This document shows positions 36,996 to 45,273 of a DNA stretch of 57,885 nt, piece by piece (position 1 is the stretch's first letter; the number at the start of each line of letters is the position of its first letter). Source of the DNA: Gammaproteobacteria bacterium (GTDB lineage Bacteria > Pseudomonadota > Gammaproteobacteria > Steroidobacterales > Woeseiaceae); contig JABIQN010000047.1 in assembly GCA_018699395.1 (NCBI GenBank), forward strand, positions 1-57,885, in the 5' to 3' direction. Both the position numbers and the translations under genes were made by a program. The notes beneath the pieces are model-generated. The model saw only the letters and a list, made by a program, of their open reading frames with translations, was not told where the DNA came from and made no database searches.

Positions 36996-38426
36996 TTAGC
37001 CTTTTTGAGTGATCATGTAGTCAGGGTTAGTATATTTTACGGGCATGTATCGGTCATCCCCCACCTCTGCAATTCCATACGCAGCGACTTCACCAACAAT
37101 GAGTATGGCGGGAGCCACAATCCGATGTGCCTCGGCCAGGAGCGTCAACTGCCCCAGTGTTCCACGGATAACCCGCTGCTCGGGCGTAGCACCCTTTTCG
37201 ATGAAGGCCACAGGGGTAGCCGCAGAACGACCGTTTTCGATCAGATTATTCATGAGGTCTGACAGACGTTTGACGGACATATAGAAAGCGAGCGTCTGTT
37301 TATCTCGGGCGAGAGATGCCCAATCGAGATTATCGATCGAGTCTTTGCCATGTGCGGTTACAAAAGCGACGGACTGAGACACGTTACGATGCGTCAAAGG
37401 AATACCCGCGGACGCTGCACAACCAGCCGCAGCAGTAATCCCTGGAACAACCTGGCATTTCAAATTTTCTTTTGATAGTGCCGCGATCTCTTCGCCCCCT
37501 CGACCAAAAATAAAAGGGTCACCACCCTTTAAACGGCAAACCCTTTTTCCAGAACTAACCAGCTCCACCAATAGAGCATTGATCTGTTCTTGAGAATTAG
37601 CAGTGCAGCCCGGGGATTTACCAACCGAAATCAGATCCGCGTCGCGTCTGGCCAAGTCCAGCACTTGGCCTGAAACCAGCCTATCGTGAACAATCACATC
37701 GGCCGTTTGCATAATCTGTAGTGCGCGCAAGGTTAAGAGGCCAGGATCTCCAGGGCCGGCACCGACGAGCCAGGCTTCACCATCCTGTTGGACGCTTGAA
37801 TCTTCAAGTAACGCTGACATCGCGATTTCAGCGGCGGTGATATCACCCGCTATAGCCAGCTGGGCTGATGGGCCCTCAAATACCGCTTCCCAGAAGCGTC
37901 GTCGGGCAAGAACATCACCCAGGTGTTTGCCGACTCGTCCGCGCCAGTCTCGCGCCAATGCGGCGAGCCGCGAAATTCCGTTTGGCAGCATCGTTTCAAT
38001 TTGACCACGTAGTTTTCGCACAAGCACTGGCGCCGCACCGCCCGAACTTATAGCAACGATGACTGGACTGCGATCGACAATTGCCGGCGTGATGTAACTG
38101 CAATTGGCCACGCTATCCACGCCGTTACAAAAGATACCAGCGCTGCACGCGCTCTTGAACACAGACGCCTCAACTGCGGCATTTCCGGTAGCGCTAACGA
38201 CCAGCCAATTACCAAGAACATCAGACGATCGAAACTTGCGCTTGGCCAGTCGGTGGCCTTTTTCGACTGCAAGGTCAGACAGCGGTCCACTGATATTTGG
38301 CGCTATAATCGTAAGGGTAGCACTGGCCTTACTGAGTAATCGCGCTTTCCGAAGGGCGATATCACCACCGCCTACGATCAGGCAAGGGCGATTTCGAATA
38401 TCAAGAAAGGCAGGAAAATAGTCCAC
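36996..38426 (-). CDS. cysG: Siroheme synthase (trifunctional)
   Basis: 476-aa enzyme. Residues 1-~205 are precorrin-2 dehydrogenase/ferrochelatase (FLDIRNRPCLIVGGGDIALRKARLL), and residues ~215-460 are uroporphyrinogen-III methyltransferase (LVGAGPGDPGLLTLRALQIMQTADVIVHDRLV, RLKGGDPFIFGRGGEE). It makes siroheme for the CysI in this window. The start is a GTG at the usual place. It is divergent from cysB. Confidence 0.96.
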   Translation of the reverse strand: MDYFPAFLDIRNRPCLIVGGGDIALRKARLLSKASATLTIIAPNISGPLSDLAVEKGHRLAKRKFRSSDVLGNWLVVSATGNAAVEASVFKSACSAGIFCNGVDSVANCSYITPAIVDRSPVIVAISSGGAAPVLVRKLRGQIETMLPNGISRLAALARDWRGRVGKHLGDVLARRRFWEAVFEGPSAQLAIAGDITAAEIAMSALLEDSSVQQDGEAWLVGAGPGDPGLLTLRALQIMQTADVIVHDRLVSGQVLDLARRDADLISVGKSPGCTANSQEQINALLVELVSSGKRVCRLKGGDPFIFGRGGEEIAALSKENLKCQVVPGITAAAGCAASAGIPLTHRNVSQSVAFVTAHGKDSIDNLDWASLARDKQTLAFYMSVKRLSDLMNNLIENGRSAATPVAFIEKGATPEQRVIRGTLGQLTLLAEAHRIVAPAILIVGEVAAYGIAEVGDDRYMPVKYTNPDYMITQKG

Positions 38427-38479
38427 TGGGTTATCCGCAAATGACGGTCAGTCACTATATCCGGAGCATGGATAGTCCA

Positions 38480-38520
38480 AAAGACGGGCTGTTTCTGCCT
38501 ATATAGCATATAGTTATATG
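38480..38520. promoter_or_regulatory. cysG/cysB divergent promoter region with dyads
   Basis: The 173-bp gap between cysG and cysB contains the dyad CATATA-GT-TATATG (38507-38520) and an imperfect dyad around ACTATATCC...GGATAGT (about 38453-38478). AT-rich dyads are what CysB-type LysR regulators often bind, and autoregulation of cysB is known in enterics. The assignment is inferred from position and symmetry only. Confidence 0.4.
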
Positions 38521-38599
38521 AATCCACCATGTCCGACTCAGGATTTGAAGTTGAACGGATTAATGCTGGTTACACAAAGAACGACTGAGAAAGGTACGT

Positions 38600-39598
38600 A
38601 TGAAACTGCAACAACTTAAATACTTGCTCGCTATTGTCGATAACGGCTTGAACATCACCGCTGCCGCGGAGCGAATGTACACCAGCCAACCTGGTGTCAG
38701 TAAGCAACTCAAGCTGCTTGAAGAAGAGCTCGGTATGCAGTTGTTCACTCGTAAAGGCAAGAGCCTCGGCGACATCACAGTAGGCGGCCTTCAAGTTATT
38801 GACCGCGCCCGCATCATCATGCGCGAGGTTGATAATATCCGCAGTCTCGCGTCGGACTATTATCAAGAAGCGGAAGGCTCGCTGTCGATCGCGACCACCC
38901 ATACTCAAGCCCGCTATGTGCTGCCCCAGATAGTCACCGAATTTCGCAAGCGTTTTCCCAAGGTGAGTTTGAACTTACACCAGGGCACGTCGGAACAAAT
39001 CGCAGACATGGTCGCGGCGAACGATATCGACTTTGCTATTGCGACTGGATCAAACGACCTGTTCGAAAATCTGCTGTTGGTGCCGAGCTATCGCTGGGAC
39101 CGATCCATTGTTGTGCCAAAAGGTCACGCACTTACGAAGCTTGACCGCAAGATAACATTGCAAGATCTTGCCGAGGTTCCGCTAGTCACGTATGTATTTA
39201 GCTTCGGTGGCGAGTCGTCCCTCAAACGCGCGTTCGCTGACGAAGGACTGAAGCCCGATGTGGTATTCACGGCCCGCGATGCAGATGTCATCAAGACATA
39301 TGTTCGCATGGGGATGGGTGTTGGAATAGTCGCCAGTATGGCGGCCGACTGTGCTGATAAAGAAGGCCTTCAGGTTATTGATGCCGAGGGTCTGTTCCCT
39401 CGCAGCACAACCTGGATTGGCTATCGGAAGAACGCTGTCCTGCGTCGCTATATGTTCGAATTCCTGCAGCTGGTCGCACCACATGTATCATCTCAGCAGC
39501 TCGACGACATTCGACGCGCGACGTCGCAGGAGGATATCGACGTTTTATTCGATGCATCGGAACTGCCCCTACGCGGCGGCTGTGATGAACCATTGTGA
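38600..39598 (+). CDS. cysB: CysB-family LysR transcriptional regulator
   Basis: 332-aa activator of the cysteine regulon. The winged HTH is at the N-terminus (MKLQQLKYLLAIVDNGLNITAAAERMYTSQPGVSKQLKLLEEELG). The CysB-type effector domain follows, with TTHTQARYVLPQIVTEF and HQGTSEQIADMV. Inducer should be N-acetylserine. The ATG follows GAAAGG. It is flanked by cysG and by cysI/cysJ, probably its targets. Confidence 0.96.
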   Translation: MKLQQLKYLLAIVDNGLNITAAAERMYTSQPGVSKQLKLLEEELGMQLFTRKGKSLGDITVGGLQVIDRARIIMREVDNIRSLASDYYQEAEGSLSIATTHTQARYVLPQIVTEFRKRFPKVSLNLHQGTSEQIADMVAANDIDFAIATGSNDLFENLLLVPSYRWDRSIVVPKGHALTKLDRKITLQDLAEVPLVTYVFSFGGESSLKRAFADEGLKPDVVFTARDADVIKTYVRMGMGVGIVASMAADCADKEGLQVIDAEGLFPRSTTWIGYRKNAVLRRYMFEFLQLVAPHVSSQQLDDIRRATSQEDIDVLFDASELPLRGGCDEPL

Positions 39599-39718
39599 CT
39601 CAACTACCAATGGATGAATCGCTCATTGAAATCGAGGCAACAGCCAGGAAAAGAAAGTAGTGGAAATACAAGACTCAGACGGAAAAGTTAGAGTCTATTA
39701 TTAGTTCTCTCCACGTTC
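39599..39718. other. Spacer after cysB with inverted repeat
   Basis: Directly after cysB is a 120-bp stretch with AGACTC...GAGTCT arms about 14 bp apart (near 39671-39698). There is no clear T-run, so it is at most a weak terminator. No gene is seen. Confidence 0.3.
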
Positions 39719-39886
39719 TTATTTTACCTCGGACCTACCTAATTTCCATTTCTGAATATGATTGCCAACAATGCCGGAGAGGAAAATATTACCTTCATCA
39801 TTGACGTCGATTGCATGAAGCCAACTCACCTGGCCATATTGATTGCTCTGTGGCAATGATATTTCCTTAACTATTATTCGTTGGCA
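39719..39886 (-). pseudogene. C-terminal remnant of an NHL/beta-propeller protein
   Basis: On the minus strand a 55-codon frame ends GQVSWLHAIDVNDEGNIF, then LSGIVGNHIQKWKL and a few residues to a TAA. The pattern HAI.V...GNI...G..GN.IQK is that of the last blade of NHL-repeat propellers, such as peptidyl-amidating-lyase-like proteins. A stop lies just upstream in frame and no start exists. A further open stretch in another frame (HIVSSSFGAQSAVMP) suggests a frameshift. The rest of the gene is missing, bounded by the cysI stop. Confidence 0.55.
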
Positions 39887-39966
39887 TTACTGCCGATTGA
39901 GCGCCAAAACTGGAGCTCACGATGTGGTGGCCAGGCAAGGCTCTCAGCGCCAGAGTGGCTCGTTCT

Positions 39967-41661
39967 TCAGTTGTCATGAATATGTCTCCCCGCGGTTACT
40001 TCTCGAACGATACCAGCGCGTACCAGGAAATCACCAAAGTGCTCAGCATCGTTTCGCTCTGCCGCGAAACGAGCGAATAATGGATCTAATGCCTCCAGTA
40101 CCTCTGCCTCGTTCGCATTTTCAAGATACGGTGCGCCCAGACGCTCGCCAGCGAATCCCGCACCCAGAAATACCTTATATCGGCCCGGCCCTTTTCCCAC
40201 CAGGGCAATTTCCGCGATATATGGTCTAGCGCAGCCGTTAGCGCAGCCAGTCATGCGAATAGTAATCGGCTTATCAGTCAGTCCATACTGCTTCAAACCT
40301 GCGTCCAGTTTGTCAATTAGTGTGGGCAGATAGCGCTCACTTTCTGCCATAGCCAACCCGCACGTGGGGAATGCTACACAAGCCATTGAATTGAGGCGTA
40401 GCGGGGTCGCACGCTGACTGTTTTGAATGCCAAATTCCGACAGTATCTCAGCAATTCCTGCTTTTTCTGCTTCATCTACTTTGCTGATGATCAGGTTTTG
40501 ATTAGGCGTTAGCCGAAATTCAGTATTGTATCGCTCAGCTATCTTGCGCAGCCCGCTGAGAAGACGCCGTTCGCCAACGTCAACTATTCGTCCGTTCTCG
40601 ACGAATAAGCCATAGTGCCAAGCACCAACATCATCCCTGTGCCAGCCGTAGACGTCTCCATTTGCGACGAAAGCGAATTTTCTCGCCTCCTCGAATTTGA
40701 CTGCAGAGCGCCGCTCAACTTCACCACGAAACCACTCCACTCCACGATCATCGATCGTGTACTTGAGTCGGGCGTGTTTGCGATTTGTCCGATCGCCATA
40801 GTCGCGTTGCGTGGTAACTATAGCTTCAGCAACTGCGAGGATATCTTTCGGCGTTATAAATCCAAGCACATCACCCAGACGTGGGTAAGTGTTCGTTTCT
40901 CCATGCGTCATCCCCATACCGCCACCAACGCTAACGTTAAAACCAACGACGACACTATCCTCAACGATCGTAATGAATCCGAGGTCCTGTGCATAAACAT
41001 CCACGTCGTTTTGTGGTGGCACTACGAAGGCCGCTTTGAATTTTCGCGGCAAATAGGTATCCCCGTAAATTGGTTCGACCTCGTCTTTCGATGACTCCAC
41101 CTTCTTACTGTCCAACCAAATTTCATGGTAGGCGCGGCTCTTGGGCATCAGGTGCTCCGACAGCGACTCTGCATAGCGTTGTACTTGCCTATGAACCGCG
41201 GACAGTGCCGGTAATGGCGGCGACATGACGTTCCGGTTCACATCGCCGCAAGCAGCAATTGTGTCCAGTGTTGCGTGATTTATGTCTGCAACGGTTTGCT
41301 TAAGATCGCGCTTAATAACCCCGTGATACTGAATTGCTTGTCGAGTTGTCAGACGTACGGTCTGGTTCGCATAATCTGTGGCGATGCGATCCACACCAAG
41401 CCACTGCGCGCTCGTAAGAAGGCCTCCTGGGATTCGGGCGCGGATCATGAAACTGTAGGCCGGCTCAAGCTTTTGTCGTGTTCGCTCACTTCGAATATCA
41501 CGATCATCCTGTTGGTAAATGCCATGGAATTTCGATAATTGCGTATCGGGCGGAGATATCGCGCCGGTCAATGGGTCAACCAAACCTTCAGCAATCGAGC
41601 CGCGTAAATGCCGACTGGCTGCCTTGATGATTTCGACTTCTGTTAGTTCGTTGCCACTCAT
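39967..41661 (-). CDS. cysI: Assimilatory sulfite reductase hemoprotein (beta subunit)
   Basis: 564-aa siroheme/4Fe-4S enzyme that reduces sulfite to sulfide. The cofactor cysteines are in CVAFPTCGLA and MTGCANGCARP, and the substrate-site arginines lie in VRLTTRQAIQYHG. Length is normal. It starts at the base after the cysJ stop, so the two are translated from one mRNA. Siroheme comes from CysG. Confidence 0.96.
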   Translation of the reverse strand: MSGNELTEVEIIKAASRHLRGSIAEGLVDPLTGAISPPDTQLSKFHGIYQQDDRDIRSERTRQKLEPAYSFMIRARIPGGLLTSAQWLGVDRIATDYANQTVRLTTRQAIQYHGVIKRDLKQTVADINHATLDTIAACGDVNRNVMSPPLPALSAVHRQVQRYAESLSEHLMPKSRAYHEIWLDSKKVESSKDEVEPIYGDTYLPRKFKAAFVVPPQNDVDVYAQDLGFITIVEDSVVVGFNVSVGGGMGMTHGETNTYPRLGDVLGFITPKDILAVAEAIVTTQRDYGDRTNRKHARLKYTIDDRGVEWFRGEVERRSAVKFEEARKFAFVANGDVYGWHRDDVGAWHYGLFVENGRIVDVGERRLLSGLRKIAERYNTEFRLTPNQNLIISKVDEAEKAGIAEILSEFGIQNSQRATPLRLNSMACVAFPTCGLAMAESERYLPTLIDKLDAGLKQYGLTDKPITIRMTGCANGCARPYIAEIALVGKGPGRYKVFLGAGFAGERLGAPYLENANEAEVLEALDPLFARFAAERNDAEHFGDFLVRAGIVREVTAGRHIHDN

Positions 41662-43488
41662 TCAGTAGATATCTCTTTGGTAACGCCCTGCAGTCCGTAG
41701 TTCTTTCAGCTTCTGTTCGGCCGCCTGATTATCCAACTCACCATAGGTTTCCAACACTTCGATCAATGCATCGTGCACATCGGGCGCCATCTGCTTCGCG
41801 TCTCCACAGACATAGATCGCAGCTCCACGCTCTATCCAACGATGCAGTTCCGCACCGCTTTCACGAATTCGATCCTGGACATAGATTTTCTTACGTTGGT
41901 CGCGCGAAAAAGCGACGTCTAACCGCTTTATGTTTCCTTGCTTGAGGTGTCGTTGCCATTCCAGTTGATAGAGAAAGTCGCTGCCAATATTTCGATCACC
42001 GAAAAACAGCCAGTTATCACCACTCGCATTCTTCTCGACCCGCTCTTCGACGAACGCACGAAACGGCGCAACGCCCGTGCCCGGGCCGATCATCACGATG
42101 GGTACATCGGCTGATGGCAATCGGAAACGGCGATTTTTTTCAACAAATACCGAGACTTTTTCGCCTTCCGTAATCCGATCGGCCAGGTGCGTTGAGGCCG
42201 CGCCCCAATGATCTCGACCAAAGGCATCGTAGCGAACAGCGGCAACAGTGAGATGCACTTCATCAGGATTCGCCTCGAGGCTCGATGCGATTGAATATGA
42301 TCGAGGGCTCAACGGCCGCAGCATCGCGACGAACTGCTGTTCACCGACAGCAGCCGGGTATTGACGTACGACGTCAATGACTTGATTTTGGTCGATGAAA
42401 TCCGTTAATGCCGCTGCGTTTCCTTTCTCCAGTAGCGACTGCAATTCGCTCGCATCTGTCGAGGTCTCAGCCCAGGCCCGCAAGAAATTAAGATTTAACG
42501 CGGTAATTTCCAGTGACGATGACAGCGCGTCCTTCAGATTCCGTTGAGCATCCTTGATCATGACAGGTGCATCGGCTTCAAATTTCAACTCTGTCAAAAA
42601 TTCGGTAACAAGTTGTGGCGGATTGTCCGCGATAACAGCAAGTGCGTCTCCCGGCTCGTAAGTGAGGCCCGATCCTTCCAGCGATAATTCGATGTGGCGA
42701 ACGTCCTTGCTCGATGTACCACCGGTGATTTTCTGGTTGATGAGGACCTCAGCCAGGAACGGATTGGACTTATCAAATATAGATGTCGACTCCACTGCGT
42801 GAAGAATCGGCACTACCGAAACCTGTCCTGCAGCGAGTAATTCAGGCAACCCATCAATGACACGCTCTCTCCAACCAGCCGCCAAGTCTTCGTAGTCGAG
42901 ATCGCACTCAAGCAGCGCTTCGAAACGGCTCGCACCAAGCTCGTTCAAGCGCGAATCGAACTCTCGGCCTGTCTGACAAAAATTGACATAACTACTATCG
43001 CCCAATGCAAGTACCGAGTATTTGAGGTTTGCCAGCTTTGGCGCTTTTTTTGAAAACAAAAACTCATGAAACAGCTCTGCATCATCTGGCGGGTCACCCT
43101 CGCCATGCGTACTGATGACAAAGGTCACCAGCGACTCGCGCTTCAAGTTAGCTGGCTTGTAATCCGACAGACTGACCGCTTGTGCGGCAAAACCTCTTGC
43201 AACGGCATCTCTGACCAATGCAATCGCGAGATCCTCACCATTGCCGGTCTGTGACCCATACAACACGGTTAGTTTTTCCTGGTGACGTTTACTACTGGCA
43301 GCTGCGGCAGAATCAGTATTCGCGGCCTTCACAGCGGGCGCACCAGCGGGCGCACCAGCAGCCGCCAAGCCAGCCGTGTAGCCGGATACCCATAGCAATT
43401 GTTCGGGGGACAGCCCGTGTATCGCGTTCGTAAGGCTTATTGCTTGTTCTGAATCCAGCGGTAAAATGTCAGCGGACGAAGCGCTCAT
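41662..43488 (-). CDS. cysJ: Sulfite reductase flavoprotein (alpha subunit)
   Basis: 608-aa NADPH-dependent diflavin reductase. A flavodoxin domain (about 73-215, LYGSQTGNGEDLA) is followed by an FAD domain with RPLSPRSYSIASS and an NADPH domain with GPGTGVAPFRAFVEE and FFGDRNIGSDFLY. A low-complexity linker AGAPAGAPAVKAA precedes the flavodoxin domain. The ATG has a good TTTAGGAG site. An AT-rich dyad upstream may be a CysB operator. Confidence 0.96.
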   Translation of the reverse strand: MSASSADILPLDSEQAISLTNAIHGLSPEQLLWVSGYTAGLAAAGAPAGAPAVKAANTDSAAAASSKRHQEKLTVLYGSQTGNGEDLAIALVRDAVARGFAAQAVSLSDYKPANLKRESLVTFVISTHGEGDPPDDAELFHEFLFSKKAPKLANLKYSVLALGDSSYVNFCQTGREFDSRLNELGASRFEALLECDLDYEDLAAGWRERVIDGLPELLAAGQVSVVPILHAVESTSIFDKSNPFLAEVLINQKITGGTSSKDVRHIELSLEGSGLTYEPGDALAVIADNPPQLVTEFLTELKFEADAPVMIKDAQRNLKDALSSSLEITALNLNFLRAWAETSTDASELQSLLEKGNAAALTDFIDQNQVIDVVRQYPAAVGEQQFVAMLRPLSPRSYSIASSLEANPDEVHLTVAAVRYDAFGRDHWGAASTHLADRITEGEKVSVFVEKNRRFRLPSADVPIVMIGPGTGVAPFRAFVEERVEKNASGDNWLFFGDRNIGSDFLYQLEWQRHLKQGNIKRLDVAFSRDQRKKIYVQDRIRESGAELHRWIERGAAIYVCGDAKQMAPDVHDALIEVLETYGELDNQAAEQKLKELRTAGRYQRDIY

Positions 43489-43602
43489 CGCTGCAACTCC
43501 TAAATAAAATGGGGCCTCGCGTAGGTGCGCGGCATCTGGAGTTACCTTAGGGGGGTGCCGTTACGGCGTGAACGGTTTGTTTGTTATTGCTTTATAACGC
43601 AT

Positions 43603-43622
43603 GCTTATATCGACGTATAAGC
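43603..43622. promoter_or_regulatory. Inverted repeat upstream of cysJ, candidate CysB operator
   Basis: GCTTATA-TCGACG-TATAAGC is a perfect 7-bp dyad 115 bp upstream of the cysJ start and 10 bp past the stop of the preceding gene. CysB sites in enterics are AT-rich and similar in extent. It has no T-run, so a terminator is less likely. Placement only; no binding evidence. Confidence 0.45.
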
Positions 43623-43631
43623 GGACCTGAA

Positions 43632-43988
43632 TCAGTAGATTCGAATTCCACCATGACGTTGACGGCTACGGTAATCAGCCCACCACATACCAAGCAAGAA
43701 TCCAGCAATGAGGCAGACGCCAATTGCAGCCGCGATCCAGCTCAATGGCAAACTGCCTCGATATTGTTCCTTCATGCCCTGATGGCTGGCGCTTTCATCC
43801 TGCAGATCAACGATCTTCGAATCGACTTCAGAATTTATCGCCTGAGTGCTATCAGGTATTACGAGTTGCTCAGGATCTCGCCCATCGCTATTACGTGGCA
43901 AGCTGTCTGTGAGATACATTGTGTCAGCCAAAGTCGCCACCGGCATCAGCGCCAAAAGCCCTATTAACCCCCAAATCGCAGGACGCAT
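43632..43988 (-). CDS. Shortened YgiM/TIGR04211-like membrane protein lacking its SH3 domain
   Basis: 118-aa protein with signal peptide (MRPAIWGLIGLLALMPVATLA), then DTMYLTDSLP, an acidic spacer, and a C-terminal membrane helix with WIAAAIGVCLIAGFLLGMWWADYRSRQRHGG. The two ends resemble the SH3-domain/coiled-coil proteins of the YgiM (TIGR04211) type, which are about 200 aa. The SH3 core and most of the coiled coil are missing. It has a strong AAGGAGATAAACA start site. Either a shortened functional form or a decaying gene. Confidence 0.5.
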   Translation of the reverse strand: MRPAIWGLIGLLALMPVATLADTMYLTDSLPRNSDGRDPEQLVIPDSTQAINSEVDSKIVDLQDESASHQGMKEQYRGSLPLSWIAAAIGVCLIAGFLLGMWWADYRSRQRHGGIRIY

Positions 43989-44023
43989 TGTTTATCTCCT
44001 TAGTCCGAGAAGAGCCTCGGATA

Positions 44024-44050
44024 TAAAAAGGGCGGCAGCAACGCCCTTCT
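44024..44050 (-). terminator. Terminator after the aminotransferase gene
   Basis: On the minus strand AAGGGCG-TTGCTGC-CGCCCTTTTTAT forms a 7-bp stem followed by a T-run, just after the aminotransferase stop and before the SH3-like gene. The loop-side arm also takes part in an alternative hairpin (44037-44066). Confidence 0.8.
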
Positions 44051-44066
44051 GTAAGCGGGCGTTGCT
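44037..44066 (-). promoter_or_regulatory. Hairpin that competes with the terminator
   Basis: AGCAACGCCC-GCTTACAGAA-GGGCGTTGCT on the minus strand is a perfect 10-bp stem. It shares the GGGCGTTGC arm with the terminator at 44024-44050, so the two structures exclude each other. Since this hairpin is made first during transcription it could act as an antiterminator. It overlaps the stop codon of the aminotransferase gene. Confidence 0.45.
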
Positions 44067-45228
44067 AGCTCAAAGAATCGAGCACCTTAGGCATAGCCGC
44101 AATGTATTTCTCGACGTCAGGTAGTTTACCAACACTCACTCGAGACCAATGGGTATAGTCCTGATATACGCCTCTAATCATGACATTCTCCTTAGCCATC
44201 CCTTGGCGAAAATCCTCAGCATTGATGTCGCCTAGATTAACGAACATAAAGCTTGTTTGGGACGGCAGCGCAGTAAGTCCATTGGCTGCAACTGCTGTGG
44301 CAATCATCTCTCTTGCTTCCAGAATTTTTGATTTAGAATAGTTTAAGAAAGCAGTGTCGTTGTAACTTGCCACCGCAGCTGCAACACCTGCTTGGTTTAA
44401 ATCATAGAAATGATTATGGCCATATGTAGAGATCAATTGAGCTGTTTCCGGTGCGGCAATCATATAGCCCACTCGCATACCCGCTAATCCATAAATTTTT
44501 GAAAACGTTCGAGTAACTACCACGTTATAGCCATCCTTAATCAATGGAATCATGCTATTTTCTTCCGGCTCATCGGTAATTTCGTTATAAGCTTCATCAA
44601 CGAGCACCATGGTTTTCTGTGAAACTTTTTTACAGAATTCTTGAAGCTTTTGTGGCGATACGATGGATCCAGTAGGATTATTCGGGTTGCAGATTTGTGC
44701 TAACGCAATGCTGCCATCAACAGCAAAGTACATCGCGTCTAAATCAACCGAAAGATCGTCAGTTTTCGGTGTTCGCTTTATCCCATGCTCGCTATTTCGA
44801 GTTCCCATGAAAGATGTTGCATCCCAAAACAGATCGGAACCTAAAATAGAACCTTTCTGCGAAGCCATCATCGCTAAGTTCGTGAGGGCACTGCTTGAGC
44901 CAGAACTTAAGATAATATGATTTTTGGTTAAGCCATGTCGCTCAGCGATCATTGCCTTCAAAGTTTCGCCAGCTCCGCCAACGTAATAAGCCCCTTTGCT
45001 GATTGCTTCGGTCATCGCTATGATGGCTTTGGGGCTAGGGCCATAAGGGTTCTCGTTTGCGTTGAGTTTTGCCACGCCTGGAGGAGGTGCACCGAACAAA
45101 GAAGTAGTGCTACTTATTGCTTTTGATTTAGCAATAGCTAAATGGGGGAAAGCTACCAAACCAGTGCTAACTGCGGCTGTACTCGCAGATAAAAACGCTC
45201 TACGTGATAGGTTCGTTTTCATAGTCAT
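44065..45228 (-). CDS. Tat-exported PLP aminotransferase, HisC-like
   Basis: 387-aa class I/II aminotransferase. The twin-arginine signal is clear (TNLSRRAFLSASTAAVSTGLVAFPHLAIA), so the enzyme should act in the periplasm with PLP bound before export. The catalytic region shows NENPYGPSPKAI, NPNNPTGSIV, DEAYNEI and the PLP lysine in TRTFSKIYGLAGMRVGY. Sequence is closest to histidinol-phosphate aminotransferases, but the location argues against histidine synthesis. It follows the sigma-54 activator gene by 45 bp, so both may share one transcript. Confidence 0.87.
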   Translation of the reverse strand: MTMKTNLSRRAFLSASTAAVSTGLVAFPHLAIAKSKAISSTTSLFGAPPPGVAKLNANENPYGPSPKAIIAMTEAISKGAYYVGGAGETLKAMIAERHGLTKNHIILSSGSSSALTNLAMMASQKGSILGSDLFWDATSFMGTRNSEHGIKRTPKTDDLSVDLDAMYFAVDGSIALAQICNPNNPTGSIVSPQKLQEFCKKVSQKTMVLVDEAYNEITDEPEENSMIPLIKDGYNVVVTRTFSKIYGLAGMRVGYMIAAPETAQLISTYGHNHFYDLNQAGVAAAVASYNDTAFLNYSKSKILEAREMIATAVAANGLTALPSQTSFMFVNLGDINAEDFRQGMAKENVMIRGVYQDYTHWSRVSVGKLPDVEKYIAAMPKVLDSLS

Positions 45229-45273
45229 TTTTTACCCTCGTTGTTTAGAAGCTGACCCGGCGCATAACCGTTC

